A stretch of 64,000 bases of DNA, taken from Dryococelus australis (taxonomy: Eukaryota; Arthropoda; Insecta; Phasmatodea; Phasmatidae). The translations under genes were made by a program, and so were the position numbers. This document shows positions 11,121 through 22,980 of this stretch, one piece after another. Numbering within the stretch: the first letter of the stretch is position 1; the number at the start of each line of letters is the position of its first letter. A model generated the notes under the pieces. That model did not search any database. It was not told the origin of the DNA and saw nothing but the letters and a program-made list of their open reading frames with translations. The stretch spans positions 89,141,416 through 89,205,415 of the forward strand of contig CM057009.1 of NCBI GenBank assembly GCA_029891345.1, written 5' to 3'.

Positions 11121-11690
11121 AACAGGTTCCACACGATGCAAGATGAGTGCCAAACTTGCGCGAGATGCCAACCTTGCACGATAATTTCTTGCACAAGTTT
11201 GTACGCAAGGCACATTTTGCACGAAATGAGGAGATAGAGCAGGTCATATTTTTCTCGTGCAAGGCGATGCAAGTTTGCGATCCTATTGGTCCTTGTATGC
11301 TGGTCATGTGACCTGTTGTAAACTCAACCATAGCGAAAAAGAAAATGATAATTTGATGTGTGCGAAGAGGAATACAGTGAAATAAAACGTTGCTGGAAAA
11401 TAACTTGAAAGCGTTGATTGAAGTTTAGACATTTCGCCGAGTATAAAATAAAAACAATCATATTTTGGAGGGATAGTTTTGAAACAAATACCTTGTTGAA
11501 GTAAGCAATTTCATATTTTGTATTATAATACATTGTCTGTTTAGTACTCACCAGGGCTATCAACTAATTTTGATACGAGACAGTATTTATATTATTCATC
11601 TGCGTGTGAACTCGTTTCGCACGCAATTTAGTTGGGATTCTCGTACGAAATATTGCGCGAAATGCGCCTTGCATCGTGTGAAACCGGCTT
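11121..11690. mobile_element. MITE, PIF/Harbinger-like, 570 bp
   Basis: The left terminus 'ggttccacacgatgcaag' pairs as an inverted repeat with the right terminus 'cttgcatcgtgtgaaacc'. The flanks are TAA (11118-11120) and TAT (11691-11693), an imperfect 3-bp TWA-type target duplication. Subterminal regions are full of short direct and inverted 'ttgcac/gtgcaag' motifs, a common MITE feature. No transposase frame. The terminus shares the 'ACACGAT' core with the element at 31221-32217, so the two may be related. Confidence 0.72.
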
Positions 11691-13260
11691 TATAAAGGGG
11701 TTCCGCGGTTCGAGCATGTATGGAGGAGGCCATGAGCAAGTAGAGCTAACGTTCGCACGCATTTAGACAGAAAAGCCTCCGCAACTTGAACTGCTATCGA
11801 TTTGCCGTCAGGAAAATTTTTGCTGGGGAAATCTTCGCGAGCGGACAGGGAGAGAGAGCGCCCTCCCTAATTTCCACATGCCGTCCTCCACCAACTTTCA
11901 GCGTTCCCCGACGATTCTTTCCAGGAAATATTCAACAGCCTCCTCTCGATCGTCCAAATTTTTTTTTGAAATGATCACAGACTGATCGGCGTCCAGAAAA
12001 ACAGTTACTGTTGTATGTCCAAACGATAGTCTGATTATAATGAGATATTAATTCGGACAGATAAAATTTTTCTGTAACTGCAGTTTAAAGCAATGAAAAT
12101 TAATAAAAATTATTCAAACATAAATAAAAATTTGATTTTTGTTTTTTTTTTTCGAACATGCAATAACGAAAACCAAAATTACTGCGGCAATGAGAATATA
12201 AAAAACTTCACGAAAACTCTGTATTCACGAAAATAGTTTATTAAAATTTTTTGTTTAAAATAACTTTGATATTTTTCAAATTAAATTTCAGCTAACCATA
12301 TATTGAAATAAGTAAAGTGAATATACTTAAAAAAAAATTTCTTTGTCACATTAAAGGCATGATTTACACGTACGGTGTTCCAAAATCATAAATGTGTAAT
12401 TTTGTTAGGTGATCATTTCATACAAACGTTACTATGTTTAATGCCTACAAATTTAACTAATATTAATTTTGTTATAAGTGTAAGACTACTTTTCTGTCTT
12501 CCTTGGTCTTAGGGTTCCATAGTAATAGAAAATTCAACCCCTCAAAAACCTGATTGAGTTAAAAGTTTACTAATTGTGCTCTCTCTCAAAAATCGAAAAT
12601 ATTCTTTTTAAGACAATTAAACCCCATTAAATTTTAAATTATACTTTTGCCATTTGAGGTGATTTGTATAGAACAAGTATAGGTGTTTCCAGGTTCCTGG
12701 TAAAGTATTGTGGAATTGTTTATCCCTTAAAACATAATTCATGGAACACGTATTTTTATTTACTTTTTAAAACCGTTTGTGTAATTATAGTTTGTGTTTT
12801 GTCCAAAGAAGGTAGTTAAGACAATCGGTGTATCTGACACAGCTATGAACATTGTTTATTTTTCATACATTTTACTGAATTCGCGAATATATTATATTTA
12901 TCGCTATTTCTCTACACTAAAAAATAATTCTTCTGTTGCTGTTAATTAATTAACCAATTTTGATTCTTTGCCTTCAGCAAAGTAGGCTTGAATACCCTGA
13001 ATGAATACAACAAAATACAGTACGCCCCGAACATAAGTGTCTGTGAACATTTTTTCTCGTACCTTGTAAAAAGCAGATTCGGAAATACAAAAGAAAATGT
13101 ATTGAAAGCACACTGTTGTCCGCAGAAAACGAAAGCAATTTTCACGATGCACACTTTTGGGGCCGTGTTAATCACACCGTCGTCTCTGTCTGGCCGAAGT
13201 CACGTGCACAAGGCCAACAGATTTGCTGTTTTGAAAAGAATCACGTTTAATATAATATTT
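11691..13260. other. AT-rich stretch, nothing recognised
   Basis: A slightly GC-richer segment at 11700-11960 is followed by AT-rich DNA. No domain, RNA or repeat recognised. Overlapping frames on both strands at about 12940-13300 lack support; one simply reads into the minisatellite. Confidence 0.5.
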
Positions 13261-13561
13261 CAGCAAAACTCCTTCACGGCTTCATTAGTGGACGATTCGC
13301 AGTAACTGAACCTTGTATTTCAGCAAAAATTCTTTCACGACTTCATTAGTGGACGATTCGCAGTAACTGAACCTTGTATTTCAGCAAAACTCCTTCACGG
13401 CTTCATTAGTGGACGATTCGCAGTAACTGAACCTTGTATTTCAGCAAAACTCCTTCACGGCTTCATTAGTGGACGATTCGCAGTAACTGAACCTTGTATT
13501 TCAGCAAAACTCCTTCACGGCTTCATTAGTGGACGATTCGCAGTAACTGAACCTTGTATTT
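13261..13561 (+). repeat. Minisatellite, 60-bp unit, five copies
   Basis: Five contiguous copies of a unit starting 'cagcaaaactccttcacggc' and ending 'aaccttgtattt'. Copy 2 is 61 bp with three changes ('aaattctttcacga'); the others are essentially identical. Each junction reads 'ttgtatttcag', which resembles a 3' splice acceptor, but there is no evidence of splicing. There are no spacers between copies, so this is not a CRISPR. Confidence 0.97.
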
Positions 13562-15405
13562 GAAATGTAAGAATGAGCATAATAGAGAGTAAGATAATTA
13601 TTTTAAAATTGGAAAGTAGTGACACGATACTCTCGATGTGCCAATGAAGTTGCAAGAGCAAATCTCATTTCGAAAAGAAAAAAGGCGAACGATGTATCGG
13701 TGTTCCTAAATTAATACGAGTTTCTGATGTGGAAACTACGGTGCTAGCAAATACATCATTACAGTTTTGGTTTGTGATGCAGAAGTGAACGAACTCCACG
13801 AATCTAATGTAACTAAGCCTTTGCGGAATTCTTGCGTTTAGAAACTCATCTTCAGGTCACAACCGGGCGATGTTTTTTATATTGGCAGAGCAAGGAACTG
13901 TTGGTAGGTAGTAATCTCCATACTACTTTGATAGCATTTCCTTTTCTAGTTGCTGTCTTTCCAGAACCAACGACTCATTTCACACGCGAAGGTTTCCTCG
14001 TGCTTTGATAGCACTTGTTAATGCCTATTGTAGTGATTTGCTGCGACCACGATCTTGGGTAAAAAAAAAAAAAAATGCATTGCAGAAGTGCTGCACGACT
14101 TTGTCCGACAATAGTGAATGTAAACAGCTAATAGTCGTGGGTGATGCAGTGTTAGTCTGCGAAACCGTTCCGGGCTCCGGGCTCGACTGTAATCAAGCCG
14201 GCCTCGCTGCACGTCACCAAATTTAACTTGAAGGCTTTTGAAAGAAACGAAGTCGTCGCTAATGTCTATTACTTCGTCAGATGCTTCGTCACATCGTCAG
14301 ATGTTGTAACGGCACCCCATCAAGAAATGACTCAGCGCATTCATTTCGAGCATACGAATTTTAGTTGCGAAAGTGGCTTATGTGGGTTACACAAAAACAA
14401 AACACTCGTTCCGTCAATATTAAAATGAAATTTTCAGTTTTAAGCAAAATACTGGGTGCACAGGGTTAATGTAGAAACACTGCAAGCTTCCTGCCGAGGC
14501 ACAAACGCTTCTTGCTGCATGAGAACGTATATGAAAAACAGGTCATCAATTGTGCCCCCTAAGAAATTATTCGGAAATTTAACATACTAGTGTATACGCT
14601 TTGTGGAAAAATCAGAATGGCAATGTTTTCTTCTATACATTCATTGTAGCGTTCCTAAATTTGCTCAGGAAACAGTCAAATGCATAGGGAAGTTCCCAAT
14701 TTTGTAGAGTAGCGCTGCTAAAAATGCCTATGTCTGCAGTTTGATGTGTGGCATTACTACCATACATTGCATAGGTAAAAAATTTCCATTAGAGTCTAGG
14801 AATATTACCAGAAAAATTTTTGCAGTGTAATTATTTTTGAAGTAAATTTAAATTTAGCATCTTAATATCATGCTTTAGTGTATAAAAATACTTCCAAAGA
14901 AACCGCTTACAAATGCACGTACTATATGTGTCAAATCTTCATTAAGTATAATCTATTTTTACTATTATAAGCAATCACAAAATTAGTTTAAATATGAAAG
15001 AACTGAAAACCGTGCAAAATAAATTAAGTCTCGACCATGTTAGGAGTGAAGAAGAAGAAGAGCGGGAAAGAGGATTTGGGAGAAAATCGTGGTCGGTGTG
15101 AGAGCTAATAAAATCTTCCATAAATTCTTTGCTAAAAAAAAAGTCACGTCCGCACTCGCTCGCCCGAGCTCTGTGGCCCGCAAAACTTTTTTTTTATACT
15201 GTCCTTCTTTAGTTCGCAACTCTATGTAAGGAGGCTAATATGAAGGGCGGTGGATGGGGCATGGAGTCGCCTACGAAATAAACCGAGCCTTATTATGAAA
15301 ACAACGTACCAACAACTTCACATACCGTAGACTAGCATTCCACATAGCTACGCCATTGAGGTCGAGTTTCATTCTCTTTCACCGCTCGTGACCTAACCTT
15401 ATGTA
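13562..15405. other. Unique stretch, nothing recognised
   Basis: Mixed composition. Small frames at 14005-14428 show no family motif. 15050-15090 is purine-rich. No RNA gene or repeat recognised. Confidence 0.5.
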
Positions 15406-15407
15406 TA

Positions 15408-15643
15408 GGCTGTTCACGGTAAAGTGAGCACTTCTGAGGCACTAGTTACTTTTTTTCTTTCAACCATTTATTATCCTTTAACAACCATTTTAAATATTTT
15501 CAAAAAAGTAAGCATCCCAGTATATATATATATATTCAATTGTGCTCGGAAGTTTACCCTAAGGCTAAAATAAAATATATTTATTGACTATTATTCCAAA
15601 TGAGAGGGTTTTAAAAAGTGCTCACTTTACCGTGAACAGCCTT
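15408..15643. mobile_element. Short MITE with perfect 26-bp TIR (236 bp)
   Basis: The left end starts 'ggctgttcacggtaaagtga' and continues 'gcactt'. The right end is its exact inverted copy, followed by 'tt' and TA (15644-15645); TA also precedes the left end (15406-15407). The TIR is the M1 family terminus, but the interior is unrelated AT-rich DNA including a short TA tract. This is a distinct, younger-looking subfamily using the same ends. No coding capacity. Confidence 0.9.
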
Positions 15644-15830
15644 TAACGGCTAGGATTTGGCCACATGATTGTGCGCAGAAAGACTGTATGACTTGAGGTG
15701 CATGTTAATTAATTTATTTTTGTGTACGAATCAGATGGTTGTGTTTTTAATAATCGTCGTAGATTCAGAATATTTCTTCAGTTATTTCATATGTTAAAGA
15801 TAATTGTGTTGTGTTTTCTAACTATCACTG

Positions 15831-16245
15831 TTTCCAGTAGACCATGTATACATGTTTTGGATAGCCTTACTAGGGATGTCTGCATGTCGGTTGCCAATGC
15901 CAACGGAGGTTTGTTTCCAGTAGACCATGTATACATGTTTTGGATAGCCTTACTAGGGATGTCTGCATGTCGGTTGCCAGTGCCAACGGAGGTTTGTTTC
16001 CAGTAGACCATGTATACATGTTTTGGATAGCCTTACTAGGGATGTCTGCATGTCGGTTGCCAGTGCCAACGGAGGTTTGTTTCCAGTAGACCGTGTATAC
16101 ATGTTTTGGATAGCCTTACTAGGGATGTCTGCATGTCGGTTGCCAGTTCCAACGGAGGTTTGTTTCCAGTAGACCGTGTATACATGTTTTGGATAGCCTT
16201 ACTAGGGATGTCTGCATGTCGGTTGCCAGTGCCAACGGAGGTTTG
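15831..16245 (+). repeat. Minisatellite, 83-bp unit, five copies
   Basis: Copies start at 15831, 15914, 15997, 16080 and 16163 with 'tttccagtagacc'. Variants are limited to single bases ('accatg' versus 'accgtg', 'ccaatgcc' versus 'ccagtgcc' or 'ccagttcc'). The open frames seen here on both strands follow from the repeat and have no recognisable product. Confidence 0.97.
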
Positions 16246-18620
16246 TTTAACGAAGTAGCTGCTCACTGATTGGCCCAATTATAGCGTCACCTTAATCTTA
16301 GACAAGGCTTTGCGCAGCCGTATTGAGTCTGATACTACGTGTGTCACGTGCCCGGCAGGATTTTTATTTTCAGCTGGTATGGAAAGCGACGCGAGTGCCG
16401 CAGTCATACAATAGACAGAACAGAAGAGGCCTGTTCGGGCCGTAAACCTGCAGTTATTGTAATTTCGTTCGCCTACCGCGGATAACGAGTGGTTCCTGAA
16501 AGACTGCATTAGCGTTGTACCAAGACCCGTGTTCCCAAAGCAGGGAAGATGATATTTGAGATGCCTCGCGATTCACAATATACTGCAAGCTTACACACCA
16601 CCACATCACATCTCAACGTGTGAGTTCTAAGGAATTCTACAGTTCTAAGTAAAGCTTCTTTTGAGATGGCCGCCGATATAATTTTCTCATCATATAGGAG
16701 AGTAAACCATTTTTAATTCGAATAGAAGCCAAGTGAACTTGCATAATATTTAAAACCTACAATCCCCGATTATCTAGAGCCCTGCTCTCAATGAAATTGG
16801 CGTAAGCTGATTTAATTTTGAGAAAGCAATTGATTTAAGAGGGATACACGATATTTAATGAGGCGTGCATCAAAGGGCGATGATACTTCGGTTATTGCCA
16901 CTACATGTAGGCATAGATGCAGGCATACAGGCACTACATGCAAAAATACATTTAGATGTATTTCTGCTTGAATATTTCAATGTTGCAAATAATTTTAGAT
17001 ATACTAAAATTCTTAACGAGAATAAATTTATACGATAGCATTATTTTCAATGAAATTAATTCTGCATTAAATTTAATTTGAGAGTATCATTTTTATGTGT
17101 TAATCCTGGGGAACTAAATTTTTGTAAAATATATTTTGATGTTCTACTCTGTTCTTTAGCTGTCTTCTAGTTGATTGATCCTGATTATAGTGGTAAGTGG
17201 AGTAAGATTACAGGCAGTTGTCTATGATAAACATCACACGCTACACATCTACTCATTACTCCGGGAAACATCTTCCTACTCTCACAATTCGCAACCAATA
17301 TAAGAATTACATTTATTTACACTTCTGATTCACATACTCACCAAAACCGCGTATAAACATTATAATTACAATTTCGACATTCCGCGTGTGGTTAAAAATA
17401 GTAATAAGTGAATACGCGAGACAGAATTTCATCAGCGAAATATTGTGGATATAATTTTTAAGTCAGTGTTTTTATGAGAAAGATTTTGGTGAGAGGGTGA
17501 GGGGGGGGGGGCGATATTCACCTTTATCGAATTTTCATTTGCAAACTATAAGTGGCAGCATATTTCTCCCACGAATGATTGCGAGATTTTAAAAATAATT
17601 AGAAGATCTTATCGATATAAACGCACGTGATAAAGTAACGTATATCGTACATTACAAATTTAAGAACCACTAAAACGAACGTGAGTAAAGTTTATTTTGT
17701 GAAAATGTAAGCTTTTATTGCAGTGCGAAATTTCTTTTACTGTGGCGTGAAATTAAGTATCCATATTGATGAACTGCTTACAAAACGTTTTACTGTGTGA
17801 TCCAATAATCGTTGACACGAAGAAAAAAAAAATTAATTCGAAATACTGGTCTGCTACTACTGTTAATTTTTAGTTCACTAACCGTAATTAAGTTACTTAA
17901 CCGCAAGAAACACTTTCTTTTAGTTATGTTTGTATATCTACGAACTCGTGTGCCTATGCTCACTTATATACATAACATGCACACATGCAAACAAAGTGTT
18001 TTGAAGTTCCTGTTTGTAGAGAGAACTTAATGGATGACGCTCTGAAGAGTAACCCATGTCTATAAGCGTACAGCAATTAATACGCTTTTTTATTAAAAAG
18101 ATATTCACTGGTTGCCACAAAATATTTTGTTGCCAGCAATATAATTTAAATCGTACAGAGTAAAACTTTTCGCTGCTACTGCAAAACTATATCTGTTATG
18201 TTCAGCAAATGCGCGCTAACGATTTTGGAATGGCCACCGTCTGTCTGTCCACGCCTCCATATTTTTTCATGTTCGCCTCCCGGCATCGTGTTATGAACTA
18301 ATTTACAATTCTTTAAGAATTAATGTATGAATTACATAGTTCCCTTTATTCCATGTGAGTAAATGTTACACATCAACGAATGCAGAAAGTGAACTTGACA
18401 TGAGGAGAAATATTAGGGACTTGGCAAGCGTCAGTTGAAAGGTTTGCGGCATTGTATGCTCAAGTACACGCCCACAATACTGAGCGGAGATGTGCAGTGA
18501 TAACGAATTGAACTGGCATTCGAAGTGTTCAGGATCTATTGCTGCTTTAGTCGTCTTGGTATTTACTTTCAACAGTTGCTAAACCATACCTACTAAAGAT
18601 TGCAACCCACAGAACAGTTG
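16246..18620. other. Mostly AT-rich unique stretch
   Basis: No recognised gene. An 11-G run lies at 17501-17511. Small frames at 16279-16509, 17812-18030 and 18366-18572 have no motif support. Confidence 0.5.
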
Positions 18621-18873
18621 TGTCGAGTGAAGATATTTGAGCAGCTCTTAACATCGAGGTGTTGAGATCCGATGAGGGTGAAGCGAGATGAGTATAGAGC
18701 CGCGCCGAAATTGTTGGGCGGGGGAAATCTGGAGATCCCCGAGAAAACCCGCCGACCATCGGCATCGTTCGGCCCAATTCTACGTGCAAAAATCCGGGAG
18801 CGACACTGCTGGGAATCGAACCCGGTTCACCAAGGTATAAGGCGAACTGTCTGGCCACTAAACCACCGCGGCC
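18621..18873 (-). repeat. SINE family S1, copy with tRNA-like head
   Basis: Read on the minus strand, the element starts 'ggccgcggtggtttagtggc' (A-box region). It then has a near-perfect B box 'ggttcgattcc' and continues into the S1 body ('cgatgccgatggtcggcggg', 'ctcggggatctcc', 'ccctcatcggatctcaacac', 'gatgttaagagctgctcaaa') and 'tatcttcactcgac'. This is the classic layout of a tRNA-derived SINE transcribed by RNA polymerase III. The long minus-strand frame through this region is incidental. Confidence 0.9.
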
Positions 18874-19039
18874 CCAAAAACATTTACGATTCCCACTAAC
18901 CGGTGTTGCTGTTGAAATTGTAACAATTTTGCTGGTACTAGTTGCTGAAATAATGTCTTTCGTGAAGCCTATTATAAAAAATGGGTTTTGTGGCCACCAC
19001 AACAGTTTTTCGCTCAGCATTATATATTGCGTTGTGATT

Positions 19040-19195
19040 CGCCCGTGTGGAAAATGCGGCGTGCGTTTATGTTGGCCAGAGAGTTTCTTCGGTGTGCTGC
19101 CAATTTCTTCCGCCTTTGCATACCGCTGCTGTTCCGTCTTCACTTCATTTCATTCTCACCGACGACTGAAGACCTCACTGCTAGGCGTTGACCAA
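19040..19195 (+). repeat. SINE-like body, subfamily S2
   Basis: Shares an ordered set of phrases with 57990-58205: 'cctttgcata/cctttgcatt', 'ccgctgctgttcc/cgacgctgctcc', 'tcttcacttcattt/tcttcaactcattc', 'ctcaccga.' and 'gac/aacctcac'. It is related in layout to S1 but distinct. The head is not recognisable. It lies ~170 bp from the inverted S1 copy, so the two face away from a shared centre. Confidence 0.7.
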
Positions 19196-19890
19196 AATTT
19201 TTTCCTTCTCATACTCGCAGTCTTTCGAAAAAAATATATACGTCAGTCGCCATAACTGAAACAAATTGCATTATCAAGCATGTTGTCAGTGCAGATTTTT
19301 AAGCTAACGTTTCTTCAGAAAAAGTTTTTCCAAAGTCAGTCTCTATTTTTATTTGTCCCACTCTCCACCGTTTAAAAAAAATATCTATCGCTTGAAGGAT
19401 TTCGATTAACAATTCTTATCATTTTAAATATATAACTGTATCAATTTAACGGAAAAGTATTACAACAAATATTGCCATTTTACATAGACACTCCAAGACA
19501 ATGTCTTATTCGGTAATATTCTCAGATCATTTTATATACTAATGCAGATATTATTCACATTAATGATAGCATATCATTTATATACTGTATTCATTAGTGA
19601 TTTAAAGTAACACACGGAAAAATTTAGTAGAACGTCTTGTTTAAATATTACTGTTTACTGATTTGTTTTAACGAAAGTATTTCCAGCTTTTAAAGTTCCA
19701 AGTAAATAAAAACAAATTTTGGTCCGCATCAGATTTCAACCACTTGCAGTTTACTTGAATCACAAATGATTAAACCAGCAATATGTTGGGAAAGTAACCA
19801 AATAAGTTATCTTAGTAGTTCTGTTCTCCCTTTATTACTGTCAACTTATTTATTATACGTTATATGAAATATTCTCTAAAGTGGTATGAA
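19196..19890. other. AT-rich stretch, nothing recognised
   Basis: No gene, RNA or repeat recognised. Confidence 0.5.
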
Positions 19891-20032
19891 GAGGCCACGG
19901 TGGTGTACTGATTAGACTACTGGCCTCCCACCTAGGCGAATCGGTCTCGATTCTCAGCGGTGCCTCACCTCTCTTCACTCTCATCGGCTCTCAAGATCTC
20001 GATGTTAAGATCTGCCAAAATATCTTGACTCG
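19891..20032 (+). repeat. SINE family S1, internally deleted copy
   Basis: It begins 'gaggccacggtggtgtactg' (decayed A-box region) and has a decayed B box 'ggtctcgattctc'. It then jumps directly to the S1 3' body 'ctcatcggctctcaagatct' and 'cgatgttaag'. The 'ttttctcgg' middle is missing. Confidence 0.82.
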
Positions 20033-22530
20033 AATTGTGCGAATATTTTCTCATGCTCTTTTCAGGAAATTTTGCCACTTTTCCCAACTTATTCATAATT
20101 TCTTATTTTAATTTGAACAGTAATTTTCCTGTGCGTTAAACATGATTCGCTTACTTAATTTGTGAGAGCCATTTTCCTCTAGCAGTTTTTGTAGTGCTGG
20201 TAAGTCGCAGATGTGCGTGTTGGAGAATTTAAGGTAAGCCTCCTCCCAAACATCACACCGGTATCAAACGTGGATGTTTTTAGGAAGCAAACACATTTTT
20301 TTTCCTTTCATTTTTACGTATGTTTACGAAAGGTATAGTCTTAATGAATTATTTTGTAAGAAGGAAGTTATAAGTCTCACCTCAAATACACAATAAATAT
20401 TTATACTTTTCGTAATGTTAGTGATACATATTTATCTATACGCAGAATTTATAAAGCTTTGAAGCATAATATTTATTCTGCTTAATAAATATCTATCATT
20501 TGTGCTATGCAAACTTCAACAGTTTAGCAATGCCCGACTTCTGTGTTCAAAACTTACAAAATAATAAAGGTTTTAGGTTTTTTAGATGTACCTAGATTTT
20601 TTCTTTTTTGGTGCTTCGTTTCATGTTTAAATCAAAAATGTTTATATAACTAAAATTAAGGAATTCACTTTTGCATAATGTGCAAGGCAAGTATAGAAAT
20701 TATAGCATTTTAATGTTTTATTTTTATTGGGAAATATTACTCGACTGCTAAATCATTTCGTCAAATAGCGAAATGTACTAGAAATAACATGTTTATTACT
20801 CACGGTCTTTTTTCCTTCCCATAAACAAGGAGTCGTATTATTATGTGTTAGCCTTTAATTAGACATTATTAATAATGACTAATACATTGCTATTGTTAAG
20901 AAATATAAAGGTATGAATATTAACTGGAGTTCACTCCTTTACTAATATTTTTATTATTAATGTTCCTTAATTTAATTACCGCTTTAAGCTAACAATTTAA
21001 TTCGCCAAAAATGAACTATTGTGAATCATCACTATCAAAAATTCATAAGTGTTAAAAAGAATAGATTTTCCCATCGATTGGAAATTTTTTGAAAGCTGTT
21101 TTTTGTTGGTTATGTAAAAAAAAGTGTTGCAAAATTTTCGTTTACAAGTATTATTTTTGAGACTCAAAACTTACTTTTTCACGCTATATCTAAGTGTTGT
21201 AATAATTGTAAATTTGTAAATTTATTGGCACCATATATTTTAATTTCTTTCATTTTTAGTGGTTACGAAACAGACAAATAGTAAGAAATCTACACATTTT
21301 TGCAGCTATAAGTAAACACTAAATAGATTAAGAGGTTACAATGAGCTGTTGGAGATTTCACAATAACTTTGTGCAAACTGTCTTTTTAAAGCTTACAAAT
21401 ACATTATTGTTGTTTTTGCAATGACACAGAATGTCGAAAGTTTCCTTTAACCTACCAAGCTTTTTGACTTACAGGAATGTGCAACGTTACGGCTTAAGTT
21501 TAGTTTTCCTGTAACTAAAAGATTTTTTGGTGTGGCTGTAGCACGCCTGACATGAATATGAGGGTGCATGGTTCGAAACCGACTAGTTACACTATGGCAA
21601 TGCAGTGACTTTACCAAGTAATACGGTAAATAATGGCTTTATCACTTAGCATAAACATTCGTTTTCCTATAACTTCACGTCCCAGTTCAAGCTCTGCGAA
21701 TTTTAAGTTCAGTAATGATATTATAAATGTATTCATAACTAACAACTGTTTACTCCACCGTTTCGTAATACGTTTGCGTAACTGTCGATGTAAGATAATT
21801 TTAAGTTAGCAAATATGCTATATACTTATATTAAAATAAATATTTAATTAATTTTCATGCCCATCATATCGTACACTTAGTAAGTAGCTCTTCTCAACTC
21901 ACTACCCCACAATAATGTGGCCAACATGCAAGCCGCACGCACTCCCCCTAGCACCGACATTCTGTCACATTTTCTACCATACCGTTTATCATCCCTTGAT
22001 TGCCTCACAAGTTCACATTTTCTTCTCCTTCCCTCACCTACTTTGCGTCTCAGTCTTGTTTTCACGCTGCTTAATTAGATCCCAGAGGTAATTAATTAGT
22101 TTTGATGAATTAATGGATTAGTATTAATTGATTGCCTCCTAGAAGTGTTTCTCGTGGGAGATATAATAAGATTCGTCTGGAATAACTTAAAGGGAACGCG
22201 CCTTTTCAGGATACTCTTTTAGTACTTACGAGGAAATAAAAATATAGTAGGAAGGATGGAACTAAACACATGCAATTTAAGGTTGAATATATTTTCTTCG
22301 TAAGGGAAATATATTTAACTCCTATGGAATAAATTGTATGCTCTGTGATTAAAATATTTTTTGTTTCTTGAAGCTAAAAAATTTTATTTTCATAAATTCT
22401 CCGTAAGTTTAATTTGGTTTACGATAGTAAAAAAATATTATAGTTATACATATTGTGACATAATTACTATAATCAAATCTTCAAATGAAACCAAAATTAA
22501 CACACAGTTACGCGTTATCATTATCACTAG
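20033..22530. other. AT-rich stretch with one tRNA-like motif
   Basis: Largely featureless AT-rich DNA apart from the tRNA-like segment near 21525-21590. A 62-codon minus-strand frame at 21877-22065 is unsupported. Confidence 0.5.
21525..21590 (+). repeat. tRNA-like SINE head (candidate)
   Basis: 'tggctgtagca' (21533-21543) fits an A box and 'ggttcgaaacc' (21570-21580) is a near-perfect B box, in the right order, but spaced closer than in a normal tRNA. I could not fold a cloverleaf, so this is more likely a SINE or pseudo-tRNA fragment than a tRNA gene. Confidence 0.4.
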
Positions 22531-22980
22531 ATAAGTGGTGTACTTATCGGGTGCAATAGTGTTACGCTTCTGCCCCTGGTTAATAAGCGAATTTTGCGCA
22601 AGTGGCGCGGTTTTAAGATAGATCTGAACGTGAGCTTGGACTGCACTTGCCCCCCAAGTTCGCATGCGTGTCCTTTGCGTAATAAACCATTTAATGGTAA
22701 ACAAAAATATGTGAATTGCTCCGGCGCGCGGCAAAATGTGCAATGCGCCATGTTGGAAGATGGTGTGGAGAAGACCGACTCGACCTACTTGTGTATGGAC
22801 TGCAGTAAAGTGACAAAAAAAAAAAAAACTAGAACTAGTACAACAAAGATGATTGTTACCTTAGATGAAATAAGTGGTAAGTCACTTCAAGTGCGACAAG
22901 GAAAACTATTTCGTGAAGACCAAGATACCAATTCAACTGCTATGCACAGTGGTGGAGGAGAACCAATAGCAGTTCAATAA
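22531..22980 (+). pseudogene. Open frame with Cys-rich motifs, possible LINE ORF1 remnant
   Basis: The frame is open from just after a TAG at 22528-22530 to TAA 22978-22980, with no ATG in its first part. The readable product has a Cys/His-type pattern: 'CTC' near the start, then 'YVNCSGARQNVQC' and 'STYLCMDC'. This resembles the second half of a PHD-type finger, which some Jockey/CR1-clade LINE ORF1 proteins carry. A run of lysines from an A14 tract follows, then about 50 residues encoded by the first unit of the 155-bp array, ending 'GGGEPIAVQ'. It lies directly upstream of a decayed LINE pol region in the same orientation. The ORF1 link is an inference from position and the weak Cys pattern. 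It could instead be an unrelated open frame prolonged by the array. Confidence 0.4.

Noticed and set aside
18547..19143. 198-codon minus-strand frame as a host gene
   Set aside because: It runs straight through a tRNA-derived SINE (including its A and B boxes); no protein family recognised.
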